DNA of 33,236 bases from Nocardiopsis alborubida (lineage in GTDB: Bacteria; Actinomycetota; Actinomycetes; Streptosporangiales; Streptosporangiaceae). The position numbers and the translations under genes were made by a program. Shown in pieces: positions 15,634 through 24,116 of this stretch. The stretch spans positions 1 through 33,236 of the forward strand of contig NZ_JAAXPG010000048.1 of NCBI RefSeq assembly GCF_012396365.1, read 5' to 3'. Below the pieces are notes generated by a model that saw only the letters and a program-made list of their open reading frames with translations, did no database searches and was not told where the DNA came from. Within the stretch, counting starts at the first letter, position 1; the number at the start of each line of letters is the position of its first letter.

Positions 15634-16983
15634 TCACCCGGACCCTTCCTCGGTCCGGGCCCCGCCCGCGCCCTCGCTCAGCACGTCGACGCTCGCCCGC
15701 GCGTCGTCCAGGCTCTCCGCGGGCAGGGTGTTCTCCACCGAGCCGCGGTCGGCCTCCGAGAGCGAGTCCAGGGTGATCTCGGTCTCCTCCACCTCCTCCG
15801 ACAGGCTGAAGCCCGCGATGTCGGTGTTGATGCCCTGGTAGATGCTGACGGTGTCCCCCGAGGGGGAGGGACCCACGTAGTACTGGCTGTTCACGTACCG
15901 GCTGCCGAAGTAGTACGTGGCCCCCGCGACGACGGCGACCACGACCAGGAACACCAGCACCATCGGCCACCAGCGCCTGGGGCGGTACTCGGGTTCCGAA
16001 CGGCCCCGCCGGTCGGCCGGCGGGGCCTCGTAGTCGTCGTACTCGCCGTTGTAGGGCTCCTGGTAGGCGTCGCCCGCGGCGTAGGCGTCCGGCCCGGGCT
16101 CGTCCCGGACGGGGTCCATCTCGGCGGTGTCGCCGGATCCCCCGCGCAGTTCCTGCGCCCGTCTGGCGGGTGTGTCGTTGCCCTGGTCGACGCTCTCGCG
16201 GCGCTGGTCGGCGGCGCCGACCACCTGGGAGGCGCGGGTGGGCCCCTCGCTGTCGGTCTCGGCCTCGATGACGTCGGCGACGACCGCGGTGATGTTGTCC
16301 GGGCCGCCTCCGCGGATGGCCAGCTCGATGAGCTTCTTGGCCGCGCTGCGCGGGTCGGCCTCGGTGGCGAGGGTCTCGTGGATGGTCTTCTTGCTGACCA
16401 CGCCGGAGAGCCCGTCGGAGCAGAGCAGGTAGCGGTCGCCCGCCTTGGCCTCGCTGATGGAGATGTCGGGGTCGACCGGGCTCTTGCCGTCCAGGGCGCG
16501 CAGGATGAGGGAGCGCTGCGGGTGGGTGGCGACCTCCTCCTCGGTGATCTTGCCCTCGTCCACCAGGGTCTGCACCAGGGTGTGGTCGTGGGTGATCTGC
16601 TCGAAGCGGGGGCCGCGCATGAGGTAGGCGCGGGAGTCACCGATGTGGATGAGCGCCACCCGCGGACCGGCCCAGAGCATGGCGGTCAGGGTGGTGCCCA
16701 TGTTCTCCAGCTGGGGCTCCTCCATGATCCTGCGCGACAGGGAGGCGTTGGCCTGCTCGACGGCGCGCTGGAGCACCTCGGCCATCTCGTCGGACCGTGG
16801 CGGCTCGGAGTCGAGGCGGCGGATCGAGGAGATCGCGATGGAGCTGGCCACCTCACCGCCCGCGTAACCGCCCATGCCGTCGGCGACCGCGAGGAGGTTC
16901 TGGCCGGCGTAGCCGGAGTCTTCGTTGCCTTCGCGGAGGCATCCTACGTCGGAGTACGCCGCGTATCGGAGAGCGATTGTCAT
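15634..16983 (-). CDS. pstP: PP2C-type Ser/Thr phosphatase PstP
   Basis: A 449-residue membrane phosphatase from ATG 16983, which overlaps the fhaB stop by four bases (ATGA). The frame is open further upstream, but MTIALRYAAYSDVGCLREGNED is the typical family start. PP2C motifs are intact: GNEDSGY, VADGMGGYAGGEVAS (Asp35), GDSRAYLMR, LLCSDGLSGVV (Asp190) and GGPDNITAVV (Asp229), which bind the two catalytic metals. A disordered linker (about 240-335), a membrane helix (about 340-359) and a 90-residue extracellular acidic tail follow. PstP reverses phosphorylation by PknA and PknB, so kinase and phosphatase are made from one transcript. Confidence 0.96.
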   Translation of the reverse strand: MTIALRYAAYSDVGCLREGNEDSGYAGQNLLAVADGMGGYAGGEVASSIAISSIRRLDSEPPRSDEMAEVLQRAVEQANASLSRRIMEEPQLENMGTTLTAMLWAGPRVALIHIGDSRAYLMRGPRFEQITHDHTLVQTLVDEGKITEEEVATHPQRSLILRALDGKSPVDPDISISEAKAGDRYLLCSDGLSGVVSKKTIHETLATEADPRSAAKKLIELAIRGGGPDNITAVVADVIEAETDSEGPTRASQVVGAADQRRESVDQGNDTPARRAQELRGGSGDTAEMDPVRDEPGPDAYAAGDAYQEPYNGEYDDYEAPPADRRGRSEPEYRPRRWWPMVLVFLVVVAVVAGATYYFGSRYVNSQYYVGPSPSGDTVSIYQGINTDIAGFSLSEEVEETEITLDSLSEADRGSVENTLPAESLDDARASVDVLSEGAGGARTEEGSG

Positions 16984-17486
16984 TTGCGCAGTTCCAGGAC
17001 GGTTTTGCCGATACGGATGGGCTGTCCCACCGTGATGGGCTGGGGGCGGTTCAGCTTCTGCTGGCCGAGGTAGGTGCCGTTCGTCGAGTTCAGGTCCTCC
17101 ACGAACCAGCGGCCGTTGTCGGAGTAGACGCGCGCGTGGCGGCCGGACGCGTAGTCGTCGGTGATGACGAGCGTGGAGTCCGGGGCGCGTCCGATGAGGA
17201 TGGGCTGCGAGGCGAGGTCGACGCTGGTGCCCTTGAGCGACCCCTGGGTGACGACCAGGGCGGTGGGCTCGTTCCGGCGCGCGCGGGGCGGCCGGGCGGG
17301 CTGCGCCGAGGAGTACGACGGGGAGGGGTCCCGGTCCCGGCGCGGCGCCGCCGGGCGCGGTTTCCTCCGGGGCTTCTTCTTGGAGCCGAAGAGATCCGTG
17401 CGGATCACACCGATCGCGGTGAGGACGAACAGCCAAAGCCCCGCGAGATACACGATCTTGATCAGTATGAGGGTCAAGTTGGACAT
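16980..17486 (-). CDS. fhaB: FHA domain protein FhaB (FipA)
   Basis: A 168-residue protein from ATG 17486; the frame is open to an ATG at 17612, but MSNLTLILIKIVYLAGLWLF matches the family start and gives a membrane helix at about 5-26. A basic Lys/Arg/Pro linker follows. The FHA domain (about 76-165) contains the phosphothreonine-binding motifs IGR at 98-100, SGRHARV (114-120) and NSTNGTYL (133-140). FhaB/FipA recruits phosphorylated partners and in mycobacteria stabilises FtsZ-FtsQ complexes. Its stop codon overlaps the pstP start. Confidence 0.94.
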   Translation of the reverse strand: MSNLTLILIKIVYLAGLWLFVLTAIGVIRTDLFGSKKKPRRKPRPAAPRRDRDPSPSYSSAQPARPPRARRNEPTALVVTQGSLKGTSVDLASQPILIGRAPDSTLVITDDYASGRHARVYSDNGRWFVEDLNSTNGTYLGQQKLNRPQPITVGQPIRIGKTVLELRK

Positions 17487-17742
17487 CGAACTGCTCTTCA
17501 GCCCCTGTCGTGCTTCGGCCGGGATGGCGGTCATCTGCGCCGCCACCATGTCTGCCCACCTTCGGGTCGGTGAGTCGCGAGGTCGCTGGACGCGGCCTGC
17601 GGCCGCGGCCATTGTGCCCGATCGGTCAGGTCTTCGCGGAGACTACCCTCCCGGCCGGATATCTGACAGCGGACCTGAGCCCGGCCCGCCCCTTGTCAGA
17701 CGCCCGTGGAACCGCGTTGGTTTTCGGATCCGCCGCCGGGCG

Positions 17743-18510
17743 TCAGTCGCGGCGGAACGTCATGGTGGTGCGGCCGAGGCTGATCCTGCTGCCGTCCACC
17801 AGGCGGGCCTGCCTGACCTGCTGTCCGTTGACGAAGGTCCCGTTCGTCGACCCCTTGTCCACCAGGATGGCCTCGTCGCCGTCCAACCGGATCTCCACGT
17901 GGTGACGGGAGACGCCGTTGTCGACCAGGCGCAGGTCGCAGTCGGTGCCGCGGCCCAACAGGGTGACCGGGGTGGTCAGCTCGAAGGACTGCTGCATCCC
18001 GTGGCTGGCGATGGCGCCCTCGGCGGCGGCGCCGCCGGGGGAGATCAGCAGACGCGGACGTCCGGTCTGCTGCTGGCCACCGCTCGGGCCGGGGTCGCCG
18101 ACCGGCTGGCGGACCTCGCCGTCCTTGCCGACCATGGTGCCGCGCACGACGCCGGAGCGGATGCGGAAGCGACCTGTCTTGAGGCCTTCGTCGGACCTGA
18201 AGTGAACACGGACCGGCCCGACGAAGGAGTAGCCCTGCTCCGTCGCGTAGTCGCGTGCCAGCTTGGACAGCTCCTGCCCCAGGCTGTCGGCGTAGACTTC
18301 GAGGCGCTCTTTGTCGCTGGTGGCCAGTTCGACGATGAAGTCGTTCGGAACCAGGGTTCGACCCTGGGCGACGATCGCCGCACGCTCGTCCATCTCACGC
18401 TGGACGGCGCTCGCCACCTCGACCGGTTGGAGCTCGGACTTGAAGGCCATCGCGAAGGTGCCTTCGATCATGCCCTCAAGCCTGCGCTCGAAGCGTTGGA
18501 GCACTCCCAC
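17743..18510 (-). CDS. fhaA: FHA domain protein FhaA with DUF3662 domain
   Basis: A 255-residue cytoplasmic protein from GTG 18510, chosen because GGGAGG lies six bases upstream and MGVLQRFERRLEGMIEGTFA is the conserved FhaA start. The N-terminal DUF3662 domain spans about 1-125. The C-terminal FHA domain spans about 175-253, with LLGRGTDCDLRL, VSRHHVEI and KGSTNGTFVN. In mycobacteria FhaA binds the phosphorylated pseudokinase domain of MviN/MurJ and restrains peptidoglycan synthesis. The linker here is about 45 residues, far shorter than in the roughly 527-residue mycobacterial protein. A 256-base gap separates it from fhaB, so fhaB may also have its own promoter. Confidence 0.94.
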   Translation of the reverse strand: MGVLQRFERRLEGMIEGTFAMAFKSELQPVEVASAVQREMDERAAIVAQGRTLVPNDFIVELATSDKERLEVYADSLGQELSKLARDYATEQGYSFVGPVRVHFRSDEGLKTGRFRIRSGVVRGTMVGKDGEVRQPVGDPGPSGGQQQTGRPRLLISPGGAAAEGAIASHGMQQSFELTTPVTLLGRGTDCDLRLVDNGVSRHHVEIRLDGDEAILVDKGSTNGTFVNGQQVRQARLVDGSRISLGRTTMTFRRD

Positions 18511-18741
18511 GAGGTACCTCCCTTTTGTACTCCACTTCGTATGTGTAGACGATCGTAACCGGGCCAAGGTGCCCCTGGTTTCAGGCGCACCCCCGGGACG
18601 GCCGCCCGGGGGCCGCGAACCGGTGGTCCGAAACGCGTGTGCGACCCACCTTCAGACCGTGCTAGCCTTATCCATGTCGCCAGGGGGAAACGGACGAAAA
18701 GCCCGGTTCACCTGGCAACACAACTGAATGGCATGTCACTC

Positions 18742-18824
18742 GGGCGGGTGGCGGAACGGTAGACGCGCACGGTTCAGGTCCGTGTGTCCGAAAGGATGTG
18801 AGGGTTCAAATCCCTCCTCGCCCA
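18742..18824 (+). tRNA. tRNA-Leu (anticodon CAG)
   Basis: An 83-nt class II tRNA. The acceptor GGGCGGG pairs with CTCGCCC (one G-U). The anticodon stem CACGG/CCGTG encloses loop TTCAGGT with anticodon CAG. A long variable arm follows, and the T arm is GAGGG-TTCAAAT-CCCTC. CCA is not encoded. A tRNA-Leu divergent from fhaA is the conserved neighbour of this block in actinobacteria. Confidence 0.95.
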
Positions 18825-18828
18825 CGTT

Positions 18829-18890
18829 GCGCGGGTTGCTGCTCGCCAGCCTCCGGCTGGCTCGCGGCAGCCCGCGGTTTCTTTTTTCGG
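18829..18890 (+). terminator. Terminator hairpin, first copy of a 62-bp duplication
   Basis: A long stem (about 22 bp with a few mismatches; arms beginning CGCGGGTTGCTGCTC and ending GCAGCCCGCG, apex TCC) is followed by TTTCTTTTTTC. It starts five bases after tRNA-Leu. Confidence 0.85.
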
Positions 18891-18915
18891 GGGGCGACCC
18901 CCGTGCCCCCGTACG

Positions 18916-18977
18916 GCGCGGGTTGCTGCTCGCTGGCCTCCGGCTGGCTCGCGGCGGCCCGCGGTTTCTTTTTTCGG
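18916..18977 (+). terminator. Terminator hairpin, second copy of the duplication
   Basis: The same 62-bp hairpin plus TTTCTTTTTTC recurs exactly 87 bases after the first, with only three or four substitutions. Some are paired so that the stem is kept (CAG to TGG near the apex). The two copies make a tandem terminator. Confidence 0.82.
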
Positions 18978-19108
18978 AGCAGCCCCTCCGCGCCCCCGGC
19001 GGGCTCAGGATACCTGGTGAGGGCCGTGTGACGGCTTCGCCGGGTTCCCGGTTTCCTGATCTCTGCCCAGGTCACGGCCCTGTGTCCGGAACCGAAGCAC
19101 ACCACGGA

Positions 19109-19147
19109 CCGGAACCGGGCGGTGTCCCCGCACGAATCCGGTTCCGG
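19109..19147 (-). terminator. Candidate terminator at the end of the sugar operon
   Basis: CCGGAACCGG and CCGGTTCCGG are perfect 10-bp arms around a 19-base loop that can pair further (GCGG with CCGC). It lies 38 bases beyond the stop codon of the last, cupin, gene. No T-run follows on the minus strand. Confidence 0.5.
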
Positions 19148-19184
19148 TACCCGTGTCGTCAGCTCCGGTCCTCCCGTTCCCTCC

Positions 19185-19928
19185 TCAGCCGGCCCTCCTC
19201 GCCCCGTCGAGGTCCCACACCCGAAGGTGCCCGCACATACCGTTGCGCAGCGGCCCGGGCGGGGAGTCGGCGGTGTAGACGGCCGAACCGGCGAGGTGTT
19301 CCCCGTCACCCCGGCCCAGCGCCTCCAGGTGCTGCACGGTGCTCCGCGCCTGGTGGACCGGCCCCCTGTCGACGTGGTGGTGCCAACCGGCGGCTCGGTC
19401 CCGGACCAGTTCCGTGGCGGCCCGGTACAGCCCCTTCAGCGCGTTCGGCCCCTCCCGCTCCACCCGTTCCCTCAGTTCCAGGTAGCCCTCCACGGCGAGG
19501 TCCCGGCGCTCCCGCGCCGCACGCTCGGCCGAGGTGACGGCCCGGGGCAGCACGGTGGCCCGGCGGTAGGCGTCCGGGTCGGCCAGGACCCTGCCCGGGT
19601 AGGTGAGCACGGCGTCGCCCGACTCCGGCAGGCCGGCGTTCTGCATGACCACCAGGATCTCCAGGTCGCCGCTGTCGTTGACCAGCCGGTGCACGGTCCC
19701 CGGCGTGAACCACAGCAGGCTGCCGGGCCGCAGCGGGGTCCGCTGGAACCCCGCGCCGCTCAGGGTCTCCAGCGCGCCCTCGCCCCGGAGCACCACGTAC
19801 CCCTCCGCCGAGGCGGTGTGCAGGTGGGGTGAGCCCCCCGCACGACCGTCGACGGCGGGCCAGTCGTAGACCCGCAGGTGGGAGATGGCTGTGCCGCCGG
19901 GGAAGCCGGGGACGCGCGGGGCGTTCAC
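19185..19928 (-). CDS. Cupin-domain protein
   Basis: A 247-residue protein from GTG 19928, whose GTGA overlaps the stop of the DUF6807 gene. Residues about 12-100 form a cupin beta-barrel. The first motif is PHLHTASAEGYVVLRGEG, with His35, His37 and Glu42 as likely metal ligands. The second is PGSLLWFTPGTVHRLVND, with His80. The C-terminal 140 residues are helical and charged, and end with CGHLRVWDL, which echoes HLRVYDW at 17-23. The metal-binding cupin fold is shared by sugar isomerases, epimerases, dioxygenases and sugar sensors, so the reaction cannot be named. Its place as last gene of the operon, translationally coupled to the DUF6807 gene, suggests both act on the same sugar product. 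Confidence 0.78.
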   Translation of the reverse strand: MNAPRVPGFPGGTAISHLRVYDWPAVDGRAGGSPHLHTASAEGYVVLRGEGALETLSGAGFQRTPLRPGSLLWFTPGTVHRLVNDSGDLEILVVMQNAGLPESGDAVLTYPGRVLADPDAYRRATVLPRAVTSAERAARERRDLAVEGYLELRERVEREGPNALKGLYRAATELVRDRAAGWHHHVDRGPVHQARSTVQHLEALGRGDGEHLAGSAVYTADSPPGPLRNGMCGHLRVWDLDGARRAG

Positions 19929-20956
19929 CGCGCCTCCCCGCCCGTGCCGCCGTCGGCGCCCGGGACAGGGCCGGTGGCGGCGCGCTCGGAGGCCGCGTCC
20001 GCCAGTTCGCCCAGGCCGAGGTCGGCCAGGGCCCCGGCCCCCTCCGCGCCCCGGTCCCCGTCGGCGACGACGACCGCGTACCGGTAGGCGAGGGAGCCCC
20101 CCGCGGGGACGGTCACCACCTCGTCGAAGAAGGGGGCCGGGCACACACAGGCGAAGATCCCGCTGCGCACGAACCACTTGACGGGGTGACCGGGGTTGTC
20201 GGGCGCGTCCACGAACGTCAGCGTCGACGCCGCGTCCGTGCCGTCGTGGCGGCCGGTGAAGGCCAGCCAGGGCGACCGCGTTCCCATGAGGTCGTCGTCG
20301 CCCTCCCTCCCCTCCGTGTAGGCGCGGCCCCCGCTGAAGGAGCGGGGGCCGCGCCAGAACAGGCCTCCGTACCCGGCGTTGGGCCGCCCCTCCGTGGTGG
20401 GGCTGCCGAAGGGGACCTCCTCCTCCGTCAGGTTGGTGAAGGAGGTCGTGAACACCATCGTCCAGGCCCCCCGGCCGGGGGCCGCGGTGAACCGCAGCCC
20501 CCGGCGCTCGGAGAACCAGGTCTCGCCCTGCTCGGTCACCCACTCCAGTCGTTCTCCGATCGAGACCCGTTCCGGTGAGGTCTCGATCAGGTCGAAGGAT
20601 CGGTGCTCTGTCGAGCCGTCGTTGGCGAGCTGCCGGTACCCCGAGTCCCGGAGGTAGGTCGGGCCGCCCCAGAAGTTGGCCGGTCCGACGTTGGGCAGGG
20701 ACCACGCGATCCCCTTGTGCCACACGTGGTCGTGCGGCCGGTACAGGCTGACGGTGTCCCCGCCCAGGGTGCGGATCGGGTGGAGGTAGGGGCGCGGCGA
20801 CTCCAGCTGCACGTCCCAGGGCCGGTACACGTAACGGACGAGTTCGTTCCCGTCGTGGGTCAGGCGCAGCGAGCGCCCCTGCTCGTGGACCAGCCCCAGG
20901 CCGATCCCGGCGGGTTCTCCGCCGCCTGCCGTGGTCGCCGTGGTGTTCGCGGACAT
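19925..20956 (-). CDS. PmoA family (DUF6807) protein
   Basis: A 343-residue protein from ATG 20956, preceded by AAGGGTAAGGA. The central part contains the family hallmarks ESPRPYLHPIRTLGGDTVSL, HDHVWHKGIAWS and GLFWRGPRSFSGG. Databases call this family PmoA or methane oxygenase; that name is misleading, because these cytoplasmic proteins occur in carbohydrate loci and have no resemblance to particulate methane monooxygenase in context. Conserved His residues in PHDHVWHKG could bind a metal or sugar. In other bacteria the family co-occurs with Gfo/Idh oxidoreductases, as here, so a step in conversion of an oxidised sugar is a reasonable inference. The biochemical function is not known to me. 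Confidence 0.82.
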   Translation of the reverse strand: MSANTTATTAGGGEPAGIGLGLVHEQGRSLRLTHDGNELVRYVYRPWDVQLESPRPYLHPIRTLGGDTVSLYRPHDHVWHKGIAWSLPNVGPANFWGGPTYLRDSGYRQLANDGSTEHRSFDLIETSPERVSIGERLEWVTEQGETWFSERRGLRFTAAPGRGAWTMVFTTSFTNLTEEEVPFGSPTTEGRPNAGYGGLFWRGPRSFSGGRAYTEGREGDDDLMGTRSPWLAFTGRHDGTDAASTLTFVDAPDNPGHPVKWFVRSGIFACVCPAPFFDEVVTVPAGGSLAYRYAVVVADGDRGAEGAGALADLGLGELADAASERAATGPVPGADGGTGGEAR

Positions 20957-21006
20957 GTCCTTACCCTTCTGTCGCCTCTGTCGCCGTGGGGGGAGGGCTG
21001 CGGCCG

Positions 21007-22962
21007 TCACTCCTCGATGAAGTACTGCTCGGGGTTGGTCGGCCCCGGGTCGTTGTAGTTGCCGGAGGAGGGCATCGACCCGGGCACGTTGTGGAAGTCG
21101 TCCGCGACGATCCCGTAGCCGGTCGGGCTCAGGCTGACGCCCATCGCGTAGAACTGCTCCTGGGAGACCGCCAGGAACTCGCGCATCAGCTCCTCGCGGG
21201 CCTCGGGGTCGGGCTCGGCCTGGACGGCGTCGTACATCTCCAGGTGCTCGCGCACGTCGGCGGGCGGCTCCTGGGAGCGCGGGTCCTCGCCGTCGGAGAC
21301 GTACCACTGGGCCCACGGGATGGCGAAGTTGGACTCCCCGCTCTGGGTGGGCGCGTACCAGCGGGGGTCGTACATCGCGTCCATCATGCCGTTGTCGCCC
21401 GACCACACGTTGGCGTCGTGCTCGTTGTTCTCGCGGCGGGTCTGCCACAGCGAGCGGTCCTCGGTGTTGAGCTCCACGTCGATGTCCAGCTCCTGCCAGA
21501 AGCCGACGACCATCTCCATCGAGTCCACGATGTCGGGGCGAAAGTCCGTGGGCACCGACAGCGTGAAGCGCACCGTCTCGCCGCGCGGGCTCGTGCGGAA
21601 GCCGTCGGAGTCGCGCCCGTCGTAGCCCGCCTCGTCGAGGAGCGCGTTGGCCAGGTCGAGGTCGTACTCGGTGTACTGCTTGGCCAGCTCCTCGTCGTGG
21701 AAGGGGCTGTCCTCGCGGGGCGCGCCCTGCCAGGGCTCACCCTGCTCGCGGTAGACGACGTCGATGATGTCCTGGCGGTTGATGGCGTGCGAGAGCGCCA
21801 CCCGGAAGTCGCGGTCGTTGAAGGTCTCGCGCAGCTCCTCGTCCTCGTGGGTGAGGTTGAGGGAGATCATCGCGGTGTTCATCTCCGCGGGCCGCAGCTC
21901 GAAGAAGTCGTAGCCGCCCGACTCGCGCGCCTCGGCCAGGGTGGGCCTGTTCTCCAGGGTGTTGAAGTGCCGCGAGTGCATGTCGAACTCGCCGTTGAGC
22001 GCCCTGACCAGCATGACCTCCTCGTCCGGGAGGATGTCGAAGACGACCCGGTCGATGTAGGGGAGCTGGTTGCCCTCGGTGTCGACCTTCCAGTAGTAGG
22101 GGTTGCGCTCCAGCACCATCCGCCCGGAGTCGGCCAGCGGCTCCACGACCTGCCACGGGTACATCGTGGGGATGTCGGGGTTCTGCCAGTACTGGGCGCT
22201 GTTGATCACCCCGGCCTTGTCCTCGAACATCTCGACCCAGCCGGCGTACCCCTCCTCCTCGGCCAGCTCGTCGGCGTCGGGGTTGTACTCGATGTGGAAC
22301 TGCTCCAGGTAGTGCTTGGGCTTGGTCACCACCTGGTACTGGAGGAGGTCGTACCCGGCCCAGAGGGCGTCGGGCTCGTCGAAGGTGATGGTGAGGGTCT
22401 GCCCGTCGACCTTCTCCGCGGTGCCGGGGTTGGCGGCCGCGACCGGCGTCAGCGCCTCGTTGTTGTAGATGTCGTTGAAGGCGAACACGACGTCGTCGGA
22501 GGTGAACGGCTCGCCGTCGGACCAGCGCAGGCCCGCGCGCAGGGTGAAGGTCAGTTCGGTGGCGTCCTCGTTGTACTCCCAGGACTCGGCGAGGTTGGGG
22601 ATCACCTCCTGCCACTCCGGGTCCCAGCGGGTGAGGTTCTCGTAGCCCACGGTCCTGCCGAGCCAGGGCCAGTCGCCCACGCCGAGGATGGCGGTGTTCC
22701 ACTCGCCGCCGTACACGCCGACGCGGTCGTGGGGCTCCACCACCAGCGGTTCGTCGGGCAGCCGTTCCTCCAGCGGGGGCAGCTCGCCCGACTCCACGAG
22801 GGCGGCGAGCACCGGCGCCTCGCCGGTGCCCTCCACCCGTTCGCCCTCCTCGACCTCGGGGTCGAGGGAGAGGAAGGTGCACCCGGTGGTCATCACGACC
22901 GCCGCCGCTCCCGCGGCGGCGCCCAGCCACCGCCTCCCGCCGCCTGCCGTTCGTCGTCTCAT
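21007..22962 (-). CDS. ABC transporter substrate-binding lipoprotein, family 5 (oligopeptide/oligosaccharide type)
   Basis: A 651-residue exported lipoprotein from ATG 22962, coupled to the preceding ATPase gene by an ATGA overlap. A basic N-terminus and hydrophobic stretch lead to MTTGC, so Cys28 is the probable lipidated residue, although the position three before it is Thr rather than the usual Leu. The mature part has the SBP_bac_5 pattern: NLAESWEYNEDATELTFTLR, GLRWSDGEPFTSDDVVFAF, FRVALSHAINRQDI, and a C-terminal NYNDPGPTNPEQYF. It is about 100 residues longer than ordinary dipeptide-binding proteins. Similar large members in Thermotoga and actinomycetes bind cello-, xylo- or mannooligosaccharides. 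With the GH3 gene in the operon, an oligosaccharide ligand is more likely than a peptide. Confidence 0.9.
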   Translation of the reverse strand: MRRRTAGGGRRWLGAAAGAAAVVMTTGCTFLSLDPEVEEGERVEGTGEAPVLAALVESGELPPLEERLPDEPLVVEPHDRVGVYGGEWNTAILGVGDWPWLGRTVGYENLTRWDPEWQEVIPNLAESWEYNEDATELTFTLRAGLRWSDGEPFTSDDVVFAFNDIYNNEALTPVAAANPGTAEKVDGQTLTITFDEPDALWAGYDLLQYQVVTKPKHYLEQFHIEYNPDADELAEEEGYAGWVEMFEDKAGVINSAQYWQNPDIPTMYPWQVVEPLADSGRMVLERNPYYWKVDTEGNQLPYIDRVVFDILPDEEVMLVRALNGEFDMHSRHFNTLENRPTLAEARESGGYDFFELRPAEMNTAMISLNLTHEDEELRETFNDRDFRVALSHAINRQDIIDVVYREQGEPWQGAPREDSPFHDEELAKQYTEYDLDLANALLDEAGYDGRDSDGFRTSPRGETVRFTLSVPTDFRPDIVDSMEMVVGFWQELDIDVELNTEDRSLWQTRRENNEHDANVWSGDNGMMDAMYDPRWYAPTQSGESNFAIPWAQWYVSDGEDPRSQEPPADVREHLEMYDAVQAEPDPEAREELMREFLAVSQEQFYAMGVSLSPTGYGIVADDFHNVPGSMPSSGNYNDPGPTNPEQYFIEE

Positions 22963-24116
22963 GAGTCCTTCTCCTGCCTCGTGGGGGGTTCCCGCGTCGC
23001 GCGGGCCGGGGGACCGGTGGTCGCGGTGCCGGGCGCGGAGTCCGCGGTGATCCCGGCCAGGTCGAGCTCCTCGGCGTGGTGGCACGCCACCGTGCGGCCC
23101 GGCGCGACGGTGCGCGGCGCGGGGTCCTCGGCGGCGCACAGGTCGGTGGCGTACCGGCACCGGGGGTGGAAGGGGCATCCGGACGGCGGCCGCGAGGGGT
23201 CGGGCACCTCACCGGTGAGCCGGACGCGCTCGCGGGTGCCGCGCAGCCGCGGGTCGGGGATGGGCACCGCGGAGATCAGCGCCTCGGTGTAGGGGTGCCG
23301 CGGACGCCGGAACAGCTCGTCGGTGGGCGCCACCTCCACGATCCGGCCGAGGTACATGACCGCGACCCGGTCGCACACGTGCTCGACCACCGACAGGTCG
23401 TGCGAGACGAACAGGTAGGTCAGGCCGAGGTCGTCCTGGAGGTCCTGGAGGAGGTTGAGGATCTGCGAGCGCACGGAGGTGTCCAGGGCGCTGACCGCCT
23501 CGTCGGCCACGACCAGGCGGGGACCCGGGACCAGGGCGCGGGCGATGGCCGCCCGCTGGCGCTGGCCCCCGGAGAACGCGTGCGGGTAGCGGCGCAGGTG
23601 GTCGGGGTGCAGGCCCACCCGCTCCACGGCCTCGCGCACGCGCGCCTCCAGCTCCTGACCGCGCAGCCCCAGCAGCATCCGCAGGGGTTCCCCGACGATG
23701 TCGCGCAGGGTCATCCGGGGGTTGAGGGAGGACTGCGGGTCCTGGAAGACCATCCGCACCTCGCGCCGGTAGACGGCGGTGTCGTCGCCGGACAGCGCCA
23801 GGGCCTCCAGGACGCGGCCGTCGGAGGCGCGGTAGCGGATCCGTCCGGCGGCCTCCGGCCGGGTCCGCATGATGCTCGAACCCAGGGTGGTCTTGCCGCA
23901 GCCGGACTCCCCGACCAGGCCGAGGGTCTCGCCCGGGTACACGTCCAGGTCCACCCCGGCCACGGCACGCACGTGTCGGGGGCCGCGCCGTGAGCGCCCG
24001 CGCACGGGGTAGTCCACCCGCAGGTCGCGGATGCTCAGGACGGGTTCGGCCGTGGGCGCGGACGCGGGTCCGCGCGGCGCGGGGTCCGGCGGTCCGGCCG
24101 GTGTCTCAGTCGGCAT
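22959..24116 (-). CDS. ABC transporter ATPase, OppF/DppF type
   Basis: A 385-residue ATPase from ATG 24116; GAGGAG lies seven bases upstream, better than the ATG at 24131. Walker A is GESGCGKTT (69-77), the Q-loop is MVFQDPQSSLNP, the signature FSGGQRQR, and Walker B LVVADEAVSALD, with the SHDLSVV switch His. The C-terminus holds the oligo_HPY region (RHPYTEALISAVP...GCPFHPRCRYATDLC), typical of oligopeptide-class importers and rich in Cys. It overlaps its partner ATPase gene by 11 bases and the binding-protein gene by 4 bases. It should power import through the two permeases encoded upstream. Confidence 0.93.
   Translation of the reverse strand: MPTETPAGPPDPAPRGPASAPTAEPVLSIRDLRVDYPVRGRSRRGPRHVRAVAGVDLDVYPGETLGLVGESGCGKTTLGSSIMRTRPEAAGRIRYRASDGRVLEALALSGDDTAVYRREVRMVFQDPQSSLNPRMTLRDIVGEPLRMLLGLRGQELEARVREAVERVGLHPDHLRRYPHAFSGGQRQRAAIARALVPGPRLVVADEAVSALDTSVRSQILNLLQDLQDDLGLTYLFVSHDLSVVEHVCDRVAVMYLGRIVEVAPTDELFRRPRHPYTEALISAVPIPDPRLRGTRERVRLTGEVPDPSRPPSGCPFHPRCRYATDLCAAEDPAPRTVAPGRTVACHHAEELDLAGITADSAPGTATTGPPARATREPPTRQEKDS

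Noticed and set aside
19925..20956. Subunit of methane monooxygenase, as the family name PmoA suggests
   Set aside because: No membrane helices, no other methane-oxidation genes, and a carbohydrate gene context; the name is a database legacy.
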